Assembly: GCA_964649745.1 (NCBI GenBank)
Contig: CAZYQI010000018.1
Span: 1-64,000, forward strand
Source: CAZEHS01 sp964649745
GTDB lineage: Bacteria; Bacillota; Clostridia; Peptostreptococcales; Acidaminobacteraceae
Length of the DNA: 64,000 bases
Direction of reading: 5' to 3'
The position numbers and the translations under genes were made by a program. Numbering within the stretch: the first letter of the stretch is position 1; every line of letters begins with the position of its first letter. Of this stretch, positions 46,670-55,564 are shown piece by piece. The notes under the pieces were generated by a model. The model ran no database searches, had not been told where the DNA came from, and was given only the letters and a program-made list of their open reading frames with translations.

Positions 46670-47509
46670 TCATCGTATAAAGCTTATGGCGATGCACCCC
46701 GGACCGGAATGCGTACCCACCACGGATCCAACCTCTGAATATATCACTTCTCCGATCCTGAATTGCTCACGCAGAGCGGTTTCCAGCTCATTCATGTGCT
46801 CCCGGTCATCGGCGTGATAAAGCCCGATCGTTTTATCAGACAGGTCGATTTTCTCTCTTTCAATCCAGTCGCACAGGTAACGGATGGCTTTCTTCCGCCC
46901 CCTCACCTTATCCTCGGCCAAGAGAACTCCGTCAACCACCTTTAGGATCGGCTTGATGTTCAAAAGACCCCCGATAAATGCTTCCCCCACGGTGAGCCGA
47001 CCGCCGCGGCGCAAATAATCCAGGGTATCCACGATAAATCGGCTTTCCTGATTTGCCACCATATGTTCGATTTCACGGCAAACCGTTCCACGGTCTGCTC
47101 CGCCACGGATCATGCGGGCCGCCAGAACGGCAATAAGTCCGTAGCCAAAGGTGACGGCCTTGGAATCAAAAAGTGAAATGCGATCGGTTTCCAAAAATTC
47201 AATGGCCGTCCGTGCAGCATTATAAGTTCCGCTCATCTTAGACGACATGGTGATGACAATCAGATCGTTTCCTTTTTCCATTTCTTCCCGAAAAACCGTT
47301 ATAAACTCACCCGGTGTCACCTGGGCGGTTGTAGGCAGCTTGCCTGCTGCCTCCACTCTTTTGAAAAACGCCTTTGAATCCATATCCTGACCGTCTTTAT
47401 ACGACGCATCTTCAAAATTCACCTGAAGCGGCACAATGATTATCCCCAATTCATCCGCCAAGAAATGGGGGATATCTGACACGCTGTCGACAATTACCTT
47501 AAGACTCAT
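46670..47509 (-). CDS. DegV family fatty-acid-binding protein
   Basis: DegV/FakB proteins hold a fatty acid for phosphorylation by FakA. The 279-residue protein shows the family start VIVDSVSDIPHFLADELGI, the loop SSKMSGTYNAA, and VDTLDYLRRGGRLTVGEAFIGGLLNIKPIL. The start is ATG at 47509 after AGGAGTG. The longer frame runs into trmL. FakA is not in the window, so whether it serves fatty-acid uptake is inferred from family only. Confidence 0.9.
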   Translation of the reverse strand: MSLKVIVDSVSDIPHFLADELGIIIVPLQVNFEDASYKDGQDMDSKAFFKRVEAAGKLPTTAQVTPGEFITVFREEMEKGNDLIVITMSSKMSGTYNAARTAIEFLETDRISLFDSKAVTFGYGLIAVLAARMIRGGADRGTVCREIEHMVANQESRFIVDTLDYLRRGGRLTVGEAFIGGLLNIKPILKVVDGVLLAEDKVRGRKKAIRYLCDWIEREKIDLSDKTIGLYHADDREHMNELETALREQFRIGEVIYSEVGSVVGTHSGPGCIAISFIR

Positions 47510-47528
47510 ATTCACACTCCTGTTATCA

Positions 47529-47993
47529 TCAGAAAGGGAAACCCAGCTGACGATAGGCTTCGTAAACTGCGATTGCAACTGAATTGGAGAGATTAAGAGA
47601 TCGGACTCCCGGCTTATCCAACATCGGAATCCGGACCAGCCGATCCGGGTAATCCTTATGGACACTTTCAGGCAGCCCTGCTGTCTCTTTGCCGAAAATC
47701 AAAAAACAATCCTCGTCATAGGAAACCTCTGCGTAATTCCTGGTTGTATGGGTTGTAAAGAAATAAAACGACCCCTGCGGGTACTGATTGAAAAATGCAC
47801 CCAGTGAGTCGTGGACGTTCAAATCCAATAGATGCCAATAATCCAAGCCCGCCCGTTTCAGACTTTTATCATCGATGGAAAATCCCAAGGGCCTTATCAG
47901 GTGGAGCGTTGTTCCCGTCAGCGCACAGGTCCTGGCAATGTTCCCTGTATTGGGTGGTATTTCCGGTTGGTATAACACAACATGTATCGCCAT
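47529..47993 (-). CDS. trmL: tRNA (cytidine(34)-2'-O)-methyltransferase TrmL
   Basis: TrmL methylates the ribose of wobble nucleotide 34 in certain leucine tRNAs. The 154-residue SPOUT protein has VLYQPEIPPNTGNIARTCAL, IFGKETAGLP and the trefoil-knot end IPMLDKPGVRSLNLSNSVAI. The start is ATG at 47993, one base after the cheX-like stop. The ribosome-binding site is weak, which suggests coupled translation. Confidence 0.92.
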   Translation of the reverse strand: MAIHVVLYQPEIPPNTGNIARTCALTGTTLHLIRPLGFSIDDKSLKRAGLDYWHLLDLNVHDSLGAFFNQYPQGSFYFFTTHTTRNYAEVSYDEDCFLIFGKETAGLPESVHKDYPDRLVRIPMLDKPGVRSLNLSNSVAIAVYEAYRQLGFPF

Positions 47994-47994
47994 A

Positions 47995-48456
47995 CTATTC
48001 TTTAATACTGATATCAAACGTAATGGTTCCGCGATCACTGGTCAGAGGAACTGACAGCGTTGTCATCTGAGCCGATGAGATTGACATGTTTTCACCCATC
48101 ATAAGGGACGGTGGCGTGATGTCAATGTTTACCCCCTGATTAAAGAGCAGGGTGGCGGAGTTTCCCATAATCATATTGCCCAACTCAGACAGGGCACTTT
48201 TGGCCATCTCGTCCATCTCTGGAACAGGCATGCCCATCATCATACAGGAAGCAATGGTCTTCGCCATTTCAAGGCTCATGCTGATAACGGCCTGACCCCG
48301 TATTTCACCGGTTATGCCTACCACGATGATCATATTCTCAGCAGTGAAAGGACTGGTTTTCAGGTAGGGCTTCCCCATGGAGAATTCTATCTGTGCCATC
48401 ATCCTCAGCACTTCAACGCTGGCTTTCAAGAACGGATTAATATATTCGACCTTCAT
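47995..48456 (-). CDS. CheX-like chemotaxis phosphatase family protein
   Basis: A 153-residue protein of the CheC/CheX group, which dephosphorylates CheY-P in chemotaxis. The active-site pattern E-x2-N-x3-GN is seen in SALSELGNMIMGN (about residues 105-117). The start is ATG at 48456 after GGGGG. No other chemotaxis or flagellar gene is nearby. It may act on another response regulator. It heads the cheX-trmL-degV unit. Confidence 0.8.
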   Translation of the reverse strand: MKVEYINPFLKASVEVLRMMAQIEFSMGKPYLKTSPFTAENMIIVVGITGEIRGQAVISMSLEMAKTIASCMMMGMPVPEMDEMAKSALSELGNMIMGNSATLLFNQGVNIDITPPSLMMGENMSISSAQMTTLSVPLTSDRGTITFDISIKE

Positions 48457-48604
48457 TGTGAAACCCCCATACGCACACAGCATTATTAAGCTATTATAGC
48501 ACATTTTTTCTCTGGATTCGTTTTTCTTTGCGGGTACAGCCTTTTATTACCCCCAGTTTTATCGTCCAAACACCCCGAGTCGGAATAAGAACGGAAAAAC
48601 CTCT

Positions 48605-49690
48605 CTATTCGATGAATATTTCTCCAAAAGCCTTCAAAAGGGCCGTGCAATCCTCTTCCCTGCGAACGGCAATCCGATAGAAGGAAGGATCCATCCCAAT
48701 ATAATTGGCACAGCTTCGGATAAGGATGCCGTGCTTCAGAAGTTCCGCTTTCAAATCCAGTTGCGAGCCCTCAAGACGGATGCATACGAAGTTCGCCTCC
48801 GCAGGGTATACCTTCAGACCTTTGATGCGAAGAAGTCCACGTATCAGCTGTTCTCTCTGCTCCGATACATAGCTCCGTGTGGCTTCAATATGGCGTGTGT
48901 CCTTCAGTGCCGCCTGCCCGGCCAGGGAGGCCAGATGATTCACCATCCAGGGGATCCGGTACTCTTGAACCCATTGGCCGAATCCTTCGGAGGAGGTGAC
49001 CAGATAACCCAGGCGGAGACCCGGTACCGCATAGCACTTTGTCATGGAACGCAGCACAAACAGATTGGAGTACTGCTCTGTAAAGGGTATGCACTCCATG
49101 GCGGCAGCCGGATCCACAAAATCCATAAAGGCTTCATCAATGACCAGGGGCTGATTTGCTTCGTGAGCCCGCCTCATGATTTTTGCCAGCAATTCCGGTT
49201 CGATCAAGGCCCCCGTGGGATTATTGGGGGTGCACAGCACAATGGGCTCCCCGGGATTTCCCAAAGCCGGAGCGATGGTATCCTCCGTAAGGCGGAAATC
49301 CTCCTCTTCCTTCAGGCATATCCAGTTTACTTCTGCACCATACCTGCGAAGGCTGCGCTCATATTCCACAAATCCGGGAGCTATAACATGGGCTCTCCGA
49401 GGCTTCAGATATTCCATAACCATGTAGATAAGCTCGATGGCACCGTTCCCGGGATATATCCACCGGGCGGGTATGTTTTTCGCAGCGGCGATGGTTTCGG
49501 AAAGATCGTTGTAGTCCGGATCCGGATAATGGATCAGATCCGTCAGGCCACCCACTATAGCCTCTTTCAGCCCTTGTGGAAAACCCAGAGGGTTTATATT
49601 GGCGCTGAAATCGATCACCTTCCGGTGGTCCAGCCCTGTATTCCGCTGTACTTCATAAACATTGCCGCCATGCTGCCATCGTGATTTCAT
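48605..49690 (-). CDS. cobD: Threonine-phosphate decarboxylase (cobalamin biosynthesis)
   Basis: CobD decarboxylates L-threonine O-3-phosphate to (R)-1-aminopropan-2-ol phosphate, the linker of cobalamin. The 361-residue PLP enzyme resembles histidinol-phosphate aminotransferase, with N-terminal HGGNVYEV, CTPNNPTG, DEAFMDF and the cofactor Lys218 in RSMTKCYAVPGLRLGY. HGGN and DFSANINPLG are the CobD-specific start. It follows cbiB after a 197-base gap and closes the cobalamin cluster. Confidence 0.93.
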   Translation of the reverse strand: MKSRWQHGGNVYEVQRNTGLDHRKVIDFSANINPLGFPQGLKEAIVGGLTDLIHYPDPDYNDLSETIAAAKNIPARWIYPGNGAIELIYMVMEYLKPRRAHVIAPGFVEYERSLRRYGAEVNWICLKEEEDFRLTEDTIAPALGNPGEPIVLCTPNNPTGALIEPELLAKIMRRAHEANQPLVIDEAFMDFVDPAAAMECIPFTEQYSNLFVLRSMTKCYAVPGLRLGYLVTSSEGFGQWVQEYRIPWMVNHLASLAGQAALKDTRHIEATRSYVSEQREQLIRGLLRIKGLKVYPAEANFVCIRLEGSQLDLKAELLKHGILIRSCANYIGMDPSFYRIAVRREEDCTALLKAFGEIFIE

Positions 49691-49887
49691 AAAGCGTCCC
49701 CCTAAAACATTTTGCCACAGATGTCGCAGATGAAAACCGATGCAGACCGATGAAAGCGGATGTGTTCACACTAACAAAATCCATCGCCCTTCATAGGCCC
49801 TTCATACGCCTTTCATCTGCGGCTAAAGGTCCATGTGTTATACTATGCGTCCGTGTTGATTCGTGTAAATTATTAGCTGAAATGACA
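49691..49887. other. cbiB-cobD intergenic region
   Basis: About 200 bases with short degenerate repeats (GATGAAAACCGATGCAGACC; TCCGTGTTGATTCGTGTAAA) related to the ATCCGTG units elsewhere. No gene or terminator is evident. Confidence 0.4.
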
Positions 49888-50832
49888 TCAAAGTGCCAGA
49901 TGCCGCACCGCCCCCATAATCAGCAGGGCGATCAGGGAGGATTGGTACATCAGGCCGTAGGTCTGCTTGATGGTGTTGAATTCCATGGGATTCACCGGGT
50001 CTCCAATGGTGGGCTTTTGATGTACGACGCCAAAATAACTGGTAGGACCGCCCATCTGTATCCCGATGGCCCCTGCAAAGGCCGATTCCGGCCAGCCGCT
50101 GTTGGGGCTGGAGTGGTTGCCGTGATCTCTGAAGGTGATTCGTATTGCAGAACGCCAGTCCAAGCCCATGAGGATGGCGCCGATCCATACGAAAAGAACG
50201 GACAGCCGTGCAGGGATCCAATTCACGACATCATCCAGTTTTGCGCTGAACCAGCCAAAATCCATATACCGCTCATTCTTGTAGCCCACCATGGAATCCA
50301 GCGTGTTCACTGCCTTATAGGCCATAGCAAGAGCAGGCCCCCCCAGTATCAGAAAAAACAGCGGAGCCGCCACCCCATCAGAAAAATTCTCAGCCACTGT
50401 TTCCACCGTGGCCCTGACCACTCCTGCCCCATCCAGATTCTTGGTATCACGGCTTACAAGGTTTGCCACATAACGGCGGGCCCCCGGAAGGTTTCGGTTT
50501 CGGAGGAGGTTGCGCACCATCTCGGCTTCCGCACCCAGGGCTCCTGCGGCCAACACCCACCAAGCCATAACCACTTCAAGAACCCAGCGCACTACAGGAT
50601 GAATCATCCCCGCCAGCAAAAGAAGCCCGTATGAAACGCCAAAAACAATAACCACGGTAGAAACAGCCAACAGCATTCCAGTAAAATTCCTGCCCGCAGG
50701 GGATTTCAACAAAGGGTACAGTCCCTTTTCCAGCTTTGTAATAAGCCCCCCTATCCACCGGACCGGGTGAGGAAATGTCGGGGGGTCGCCAATGACCAGG
50801 TCAATCAGATAACCCAGCAGCACCTGAAGCAC
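49888..50832 (-). CDS. cbiB: Adenosylcobinamide-phosphate synthase
   Basis: CbiB joins aminopropanol phosphate (from CobD) to adenosylcobyric acid. The 314-residue membrane protein has about five hydrophobic segments and the family phrases DLVIGDPPTFPHPVRWIG, DGVAAPLFFLILGGPALAM and NTLDSMVGYKN. The start codon is GTG at 50832, overlapping the cbiP stop by one base (TAGTG), with GGAGG upstream. Confidence 0.94.
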   Translation of the reverse strand: MLQVLLGYLIDLVIGDPPTFPHPVRWIGGLITKLEKGLYPLLKSPAGRNFTGMLLAVSTVVIVFGVSYGLLLLAGMIHPVVRWVLEVVMAWWVLAAGALGAEAEMVRNLLRNRNLPGARRYVANLVSRDTKNLDGAGVVRATVETVAENFSDGVAAPLFFLILGGPALAMAYKAVNTLDSMVGYKNERYMDFGWFSAKLDDVVNWIPARLSVLFVWIGAILMGLDWRSAIRITFRDHGNHSSPNSGWPESAFAGAIGIQMGGPTSYFGVVHQKPTIGDPVNPMEFNTIKQTYGLMYQSSLIALLIMGAVRHLAL

Positions 50833-52358
50833 TATACCACCTCCGCCAAAATTTCCTCAATGGCCTTTATATCCAGATGGGTTTCCATAAGATCCGCCAA
50901 CCTGTTATATTCACGTTCTTTGTAGCTGTTGAAATCCAGGTTTTCTTCCTGTCTTTCAGTCAGACCCATAGAATGTCGGATTTCATTAATATATGCCCTG
51001 GTGAAAGACATATTGTCAAAAATACCGTGGATGTAGCTGCCGAACACTCTTCCGTCCGGGCTAACAGCGCCATCGGTATCAACAGCCGTGCTGCCAAGTC
51101 GTTCGGTCAGCTGCAGCATCGGGCGGGAAGCACTCCCCAGCACGGTACGTCCCATATGAATTTCGTATCCCAGAATTTCCCCTGCAAAGCCCCCCAGACC
51201 CTTCAGCCCATTATCCGGCAGCCATGACGCCTTTACTTGTGTTGTCATTTTTTCCGGTTCAAAGACCGTCTCTACGTCCAGCAGCCCCAGCCCGGAGATT
51301 TCCGCCACCGAGCTCTCTGTTCCATGGGGATCACGGATAACCTTACCCAGCATCTGATAGCCGCCGCATATTCCCACGATCCGGGCGCCCCGCCGATGGG
51401 CCTTTACAATCTGTTCAGCCAGGCCGGAGTTTCGCAGATACACCATGTCTTCAATGGTGTTCTTGGAGCCGGGAATGATGACCACATCCGGCTCTCCCAG
51501 GGAATCTCCCCGCATGACATAGCGCAGGTTCACATCCTCCAGGGTCTCCAGCGCGTTGAAATCGGTGAAATTGGATACCCTGGGCAGGTAAACCACTTCC
51601 ACCTTCACCCCAGCCTCCTTCTCCTTATGGCGATAAAACCTCTCGGCCAGACTGTCTTCATCCTCGATATTGATCTGAGCGTAAGGAAGCACACCCAGCA
51701 CCGGTATGCCCATTTTTTCCTCAATCATCCGGATTCCCGGCTCCAATATAGCCTCATCCCCACGGAATTTATTGATGATCAGACCCTTGATCCGCCGTTT
51801 ATCCTCCTCCGGCAGCAGCATCACCGTGCCGTAGAGGGAGGCAAACACGCCCCCCCTGTCAATATCCCCCACTAAGATTACGGGACAATCGGCCATGGCG
51901 GCCATTCCCATATTCACAAGATCATGTTCCATCAGGTTGATTTCCGCGGGACTGCCGGCTCCCTCAATTACCACCCGGTCAAATCGAGAGGACAGGCGAT
52001 CGTAGGCAGCCTGGACCGCCGGCTTGAAGGAGGCCTTCATGCCGTGGTATTCATCTGCCGCCGCGTTTCCATATACCTTCCCGTTCAGGATGATCTGCGC
52101 CTTCCGGTCCGTGGTGGGCTTTAAAAGAATGGGGTTCATATCCACATGGGGCGGCACCCCGGCAGCTTCCGCCTGAACAACCTGAGCCCTTCCCATCTCT
52201 CCCCCTTCCGGGGTGATAAAGGAATTTAAGGCCATGTTCTGTGCCTTAAAGGGAGCAACCCGATGTCCCCTACGGGCAAAAATGCGGCACAGCCCTGCAG
52301 TAATAAGGCTTTTTCCTACGGAAGATCCTGTTCCCTGTATCATAATGGCTTTCGACAT
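50832..52358 (-). CDS. cbiP: Cobyric acid synthase
   Basis: CbiP (CobQ) amidates carboxylates b, d, e and g of adenosylcobyrinic acid a,c-diamide. The 508-residue protein starts MSKAIMIQGTGSSVGKS, a P-loop of the dethiobiotin-synthetase type, and has a C-terminal class I glutaminase domain with the catalytic Cys in GICGGYQMLG and the late YIHGIFDN. The ATG at 52358 is set by GGAGGAAATG. It lies 52 bases after cbiA. Confidence 0.95.
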   Translation of the reverse strand: MSKAIMIQGTGSSVGKSLITAGLCRIFARRGHRVAPFKAQNMALNSFITPEGGEMGRAQVVQAEAAGVPPHVDMNPILLKPTTDRKAQIILNGKVYGNAAADEYHGMKASFKPAVQAAYDRLSSRFDRVVIEGAGSPAEINLMEHDLVNMGMAAMADCPVILVGDIDRGGVFASLYGTVMLLPEEDKRRIKGLIINKFRGDEAILEPGIRMIEEKMGIPVLGVLPYAQINIEDEDSLAERFYRHKEKEAGVKVEVVYLPRVSNFTDFNALETLEDVNLRYVMRGDSLGEPDVVIIPGSKNTIEDMVYLRNSGLAEQIVKAHRRGARIVGICGGYQMLGKVIRDPHGTESSVAEISGLGLLDVETVFEPEKMTTQVKASWLPDNGLKGLGGFAGEILGYEIHMGRTVLGSASRPMLQLTERLGSTAVDTDGAVSPDGRVFGSYIHGIFDNMSFTRAYINEIRHSMGLTERQEENLDFNSYKEREYNRLADLMETHLDIKAIEEILAEVV

Positions 52359-52385
52359 GTCATTTCCTCCAGCTTTTATTCGTAA

Positions 52386-52406
52386 ATCCGTGCTATCCGT
52401 GGCAAA
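52386..52406. repeat. Short repeat ATCCGTGCTATCCGTGGCAA
   Basis: A copy of the unit at 12764-12784 with one base changed, placed in the cbiA-cbiP gap. Confidence 0.6.
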
Positions 52407-52410
52407 GGGT

Positions 52411-53799
52411 TTATAATGACATCCTTGCACCTGAAGCATATTTGCAGCATGTGTTTACAAAGTGTTCTGCCGCTGCAGGATTGGAGCCCCAATGGATATG
52501 GGCGTATGCGGCCAGGATGTTCCCGGTATTTGCGCCGCAGGTCCATGACCCGTGGGGCGGACTGGCCTTTGTGACCTTGTACGCGGGGGCGGTGGTCAAT
52601 TCCGCATTCTCACGGATGGAGCGGTGGAATTCATGGCCCTTCAAACAGGTTCCCGAAGGCCCTAAAAGCGAATCCTCTGCCAGTTCCACCGATACGTAGC
52701 CAAAGCGTTGGAGTCGTTTTGTCATAACGGCAGTTCCCTTAAGAACCCCGCACATGGGATGAACCCGCCCGTCGAAATCCTTGATGGAATCCATCAGGTA
52801 CATAAATCCGCCGCACTCTGCAAACACCGGCATACCAGACTTCGCAGCCTTCTGTATGGAATACAGCATGCTGCGGTTAGCCGACAGCCTGTCCGCAAAA
52901 ACCTCCGGGAACCCGCCTCCGATATAGATACCTCCCAGGTTTTCAGGTAGTGCACCGTCCTGTATCGGACTGAAGGGAACCCACTGAACCCCCATATCCT
53001 TTAAAAGATCCAGATTATCCTCATAGTAAAAATTAAACGCTTCATCCCGGGCTATGCCGATACGTACAGGCCCCACCCCTTCGGGAGTCTGATACGGCTC
53101 CACTTCCATGGCCGGGGCACCGGAGGCCATTGCAAAGAGCCCTTCGATATCAACCGTTTCGCTTAGCCGCTTTGCCAAGAGCTCCAGCTTGCCGTCCAAA
53201 TCCTCTGTTTCCACAGAAGGAACAAGGCCCAGATGTCTGCTTTCCAGGCTGATGTCCTGAATAGTGTCCACATAGCCGTAACAGTGCACCCCGGTCATGG
53301 CTTCAATCGCCTCGCGGAGCATCTGATAGTGCTTTTCTCCCGAAACACGGTTTATGATCACCCCAGCCAGATTCACCCTGGGGTCCAGCTCCTTAAAGCC
53401 CTTCACCAGCGCTGCCGCTGATGTGGATACCCCGCGGCCGTCGATAACCAGGATCACCGGTGCATCCAGCAACCGTGCCAGATGGGCGGACGAACCATTG
53501 TCTAACCCATGTCCCAGGCCATCGTAAAGGCCCATGACCCCTTCGATTATGCAAATATCTGCCCCCGCACCATTGCGGCAAAAGAGCCCCTTAAGTATCT
53601 GCGGTTCCAGCATCCAAAGATCCAGATTCCGGGAAGCACGGCCACAGGCCTGACTGTGAAAGGCCGAGTCAATATAATCCGGCCCTGCTTTATAGGGTTG
53701 CACGGTCAATCCTCTGTTCTTAAACCCCCGCATAAGACCCAGTGCGATGCTGGTTTTCCCTGTGCCGCTGGCAGGAGCGGCAATGATCAGTCGGTTCAT
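52411..53799 (-). CDS. cbiA: Cobyrinate a,c-diamide synthase
   Basis: CbiA (CobB) amidates the a and c side chains of cobyrinate with glutamine and ATP. The 462-residue protein has an N-terminal P-loop APASGTGKTS, the VQPYKAGPDYIDSAFHSQA substrate segment, and a glutaminase domain with the catalytic Cys in FAECGGFMYLMDS. GAGGAGG precedes the ATG. It is the first gene behind the B12 riboswitch. Confidence 0.95.
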   Translation of the reverse strand: MNRLIIAAPASGTGKTSIALGLMRGFKNRGLTVQPYKAGPDYIDSAFHSQACGRASRNLDLWMLEPQILKGLFCRNGAGADICIIEGVMGLYDGLGHGLDNGSSAHLARLLDAPVILVIDGRGVSTSAAALVKGFKELDPRVNLAGVIINRVSGEKHYQMLREAIEAMTGVHCYGYVDTIQDISLESRHLGLVPSVETEDLDGKLELLAKRLSETVDIEGLFAMASGAPAMEVEPYQTPEGVGPVRIGIARDEAFNFYYEDNLDLLKDMGVQWVPFSPIQDGALPENLGGIYIGGGFPEVFADRLSANRSMLYSIQKAAKSGMPVFAECGGFMYLMDSIKDFDGRVHPMCGVLKGTAVMTKRLQRFGYVSVELAEDSLLGPSGTCLKGHEFHRSIRENAELTTAPAYKVTKASPPHGSWTCGANTGNILAAYAHIHWGSNPAAAEHFVNTCCKYASGARMSL

Positions 53800-53814
53800 A
53801 AAACCTCCTCAAAT

Positions 53815-54083
53815 AAAAAATCTCCGAGTCTTCGTCGGAGATCAGCTGTCGTATCATCATTACGCACGCCTGAACCCACCTCCCAGCGAAGTGTTCCAAA
53901 TCCGTCCGTAGGCAGGTCTCCTGGCTTGCATTTCCTTTGGTCCTGGCACCTTCCCGGAATTCTCCAGTGGTTTCTGCCAGTCCATCCATGCTTACAGTAG
54001 CGTGGGCTGCGACGGATTTTCACCGTTCTTCCCTATTATCCGATGCTCTCTCGGCACCTGCGGAACCTTTTTCAGTTGGCCTC
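53815..54083 (-). promoter_or_regulatory. Cobalamin (B12) riboswitch with terminator
   Basis: On the minus strand the B12 box GCCAGGAGACCTGCC is at 53925-53911, preceded by the core GGGAAGAACGGTGAAAATCC and CGCAGCCC. The 3' end is a terminator (ATCTCCGA with TCGGAGAT, 53820-53842, then TTTTTT). High B12 should end transcription before cbiA. The element starts right at the cobC stop, so it lies inside the cob gene row rather than at its head. Confidence 0.93.
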
Positions 54084-54084
54084 A

Positions 54085-54711
54085 TTATATCTTAACCGGA
54101 GCCCCTGTACAATGGGCAGTGGTGTTCAATCCCTTCAGGACCGCATACCCGTCATCACTGTAATCCAGTCGGATCAGGCTTGCGTTCTCAACAGCAAAGC
54201 GCCAGTGAGCTTCGTGGGTGCGAAATATCTCTGTGGAAAGGATGGCCTGAATCACACCGCTGTGGGCCACAAGACACCAACAGGTGTCCTTCCAGATCCG
54301 GAGATAGCTGTGATATTGCGGAATCACCCGATGATACAGGTCCTTCAGGGATTCCCCTTCCGGGGTGCCCCCTTCGAACCAGTTATCCGTCCATTGGGTC
54401 ACCAGGGCGGGATATTTGTCGTTGATATCCTTCCATGTGCGGTTTTCGAAGGCCCCGAAGTGCATCTCTCGGAAGGCTCTGTCTGCGGTCACGTGGATAC
54501 TCCAGCTTTCAGACAGTATCCGGGCAGTTTCGGCAGCCCGCTTAAGATCACTGGTTACCATGTGGTAGGGCTGCGGGTGCGGCAGCTTCTCTGCCAGAGT
54601 GCGGGCTTGAGCCTCCCCCGTTTCGGTCAGGGGCAGATCCGACCAGCCACAGTACACATGCCGTTCATTTCCTTCGCTTTGCCCATGGCGAATAAGGTAG
54701 ACCGTCGTCAT
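54085..54711 (-). CDS. cobC: Alpha-ribazole phosphatase-type histidine phosphatase
   Basis: CobC removes the phosphate from alpha-ribazole 5'-phosphate (or adenosylcobalamin 5'-phosphate) in the nucleotide loop branch. The 208-residue protein has LIRHGQSEGN with R8/H9, a mid-protein Glu in REMHFGAFE, and the second His in LVAHSGV. The ATG overlaps the cobS stop by four bases (ATGA). The branch assignment rests on linkage to cobS and cobU. The family also contains other phosphatases. Confidence 0.85.
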   Translation of the reverse strand: MTTVYLIRHGQSEGNERHVYCGWSDLPLTETGEAQARTLAEKLPHPQPYHMVTSDLKRAAETARILSESWSIHVTADRAFREMHFGAFENRTWKDINDKYPALVTQWTDNWFEGGTPEGESLKDLYHRVIPQYHSYLRIWKDTCWCLVAHSGVIQAILSTEIFRTHEAHWRFAVENASLIRLDYSDDGYAVLKGLNTTAHCTGAPVKI

Positions 54712-55448
54712 AGAAGCTTTCCTCCCAGCCAGTAGAACACGACGAATGCCAAGCCCCCAATCTCGCAAAGTGCGCCGAGGATATCCCCCGTGATCCCTGC
54801 CAGGATGCGATTGGCCGATCGGGCAAACCCCCATCCGATCATCAGTGTGCCCCCAATGGCCAGAGCCGGTATCGGATGGATAAAGAGCACCGGGATCAGA
54901 TAGATGCTCGCAGCCAGAACCAACCCAATAGGCGTCACCTGGCCAATGAACAGATTCCCCATCCCCTGTGGCCGCGCCGGCCGGTAAAGATAGCTGGCAA
55001 GGGCCATATTAAACCGTGCCGCAACAGGCATGACAAGAACCGCCATGGGCAGCAGTACGGCAGGTATACACGCAAAGGTAATCACCTTGAGCCCCAGGAG
55101 TCCAATCAGCGCAAGCACGCCATTGGAGCCGATGCGGCTATCCTTCATGATTTCCAATATACGTTCACGATCACGGTTGGAATAGAGTCCGTCAAAGCTG
55201 TCCGCAAGGCCGTCAAGGTGAAGTCCTCCCGTAAGGAGAACCTCCAACGCCACCAGCAATGCAGCCGTCATCCAGGGGGTTTCCAGCCGATTCAGCAGGA
55301 GTGCGGCTGCAAAAAGAATGCCGCCGATCACCCACCCCACTGCGGGGAACCACGGAGGCCCCTTGGCAAAATCCTCGGATTCACAGGGGATCACGAAGGG
55401 AATAGGGATGCGGGTCATGAATTGTAGCATGAGGAGAAAGGATTTCAT
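54708..55448 (-). CDS. cobS: Adenosylcobinamide-GDP ribazoletransferase
   Basis: CobS joins alpha-ribazole (phosphate) to adenosylcobinamide-GDP. The 246-residue membrane protein has about six hydrophobic segments and the signature HLDGLADSFDG (77-87), which binds metal and substrate. The ATG at 55448 (AAGGTG upstream) fits the family start MKSFLLMLQFMTRIP. The longer frame to 55517 includes repeat sequence. Confidence 0.94.
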   Translation of the reverse strand: MKSFLLMLQFMTRIPIPFVIPCESEDFAKGPPWFPAVGWVIGGILFAAALLLNRLETPWMTAALLVALEVLLTGGLHLDGLADSFDGLYSNRDRERILEIMKDSRIGSNGVLALIGLLGLKVITFACIPAVLLPMAVLVMPVAARFNMALASYLYRPARPQGMGNLFIGQVTPIGLVLAASIYLIPVLFIHPIPALAIGGTLMIGWGFARSANRILAGITGDILGALCEIGGLAFVVFYWLGGKLL

Positions 55449-55506
55449 ATTGCACACCTTGAAAGAGAAGACATTTTGCCACATATGAACGCCGACGAAC
55501 ACTATT

Positions 55507-55525
55507 ACCTCCCTCAAGAGGGAGA
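55507..55525. repeat. Copy of the CTCCCTC palindromic repeat
   Basis: ACCTCCCTCAAGAGGGAGA matches the palindromic core at 12632-12651 and lies in the cobU-cobS gap. Confidence 0.6.
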
Positions 55526-55564
55526 TAATAATACAGCCCCATACGCGGATATAATTTATTCACA

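Noticed and set aside
49700..49780. CRISPR-like short repeats (GATGAAAACCGATG, GACCGATGAAAGCGGATG)
   Set aside because: The units are about 10-14 bases, degenerate and not evenly spaced, with no unique spacers and no cas genes.
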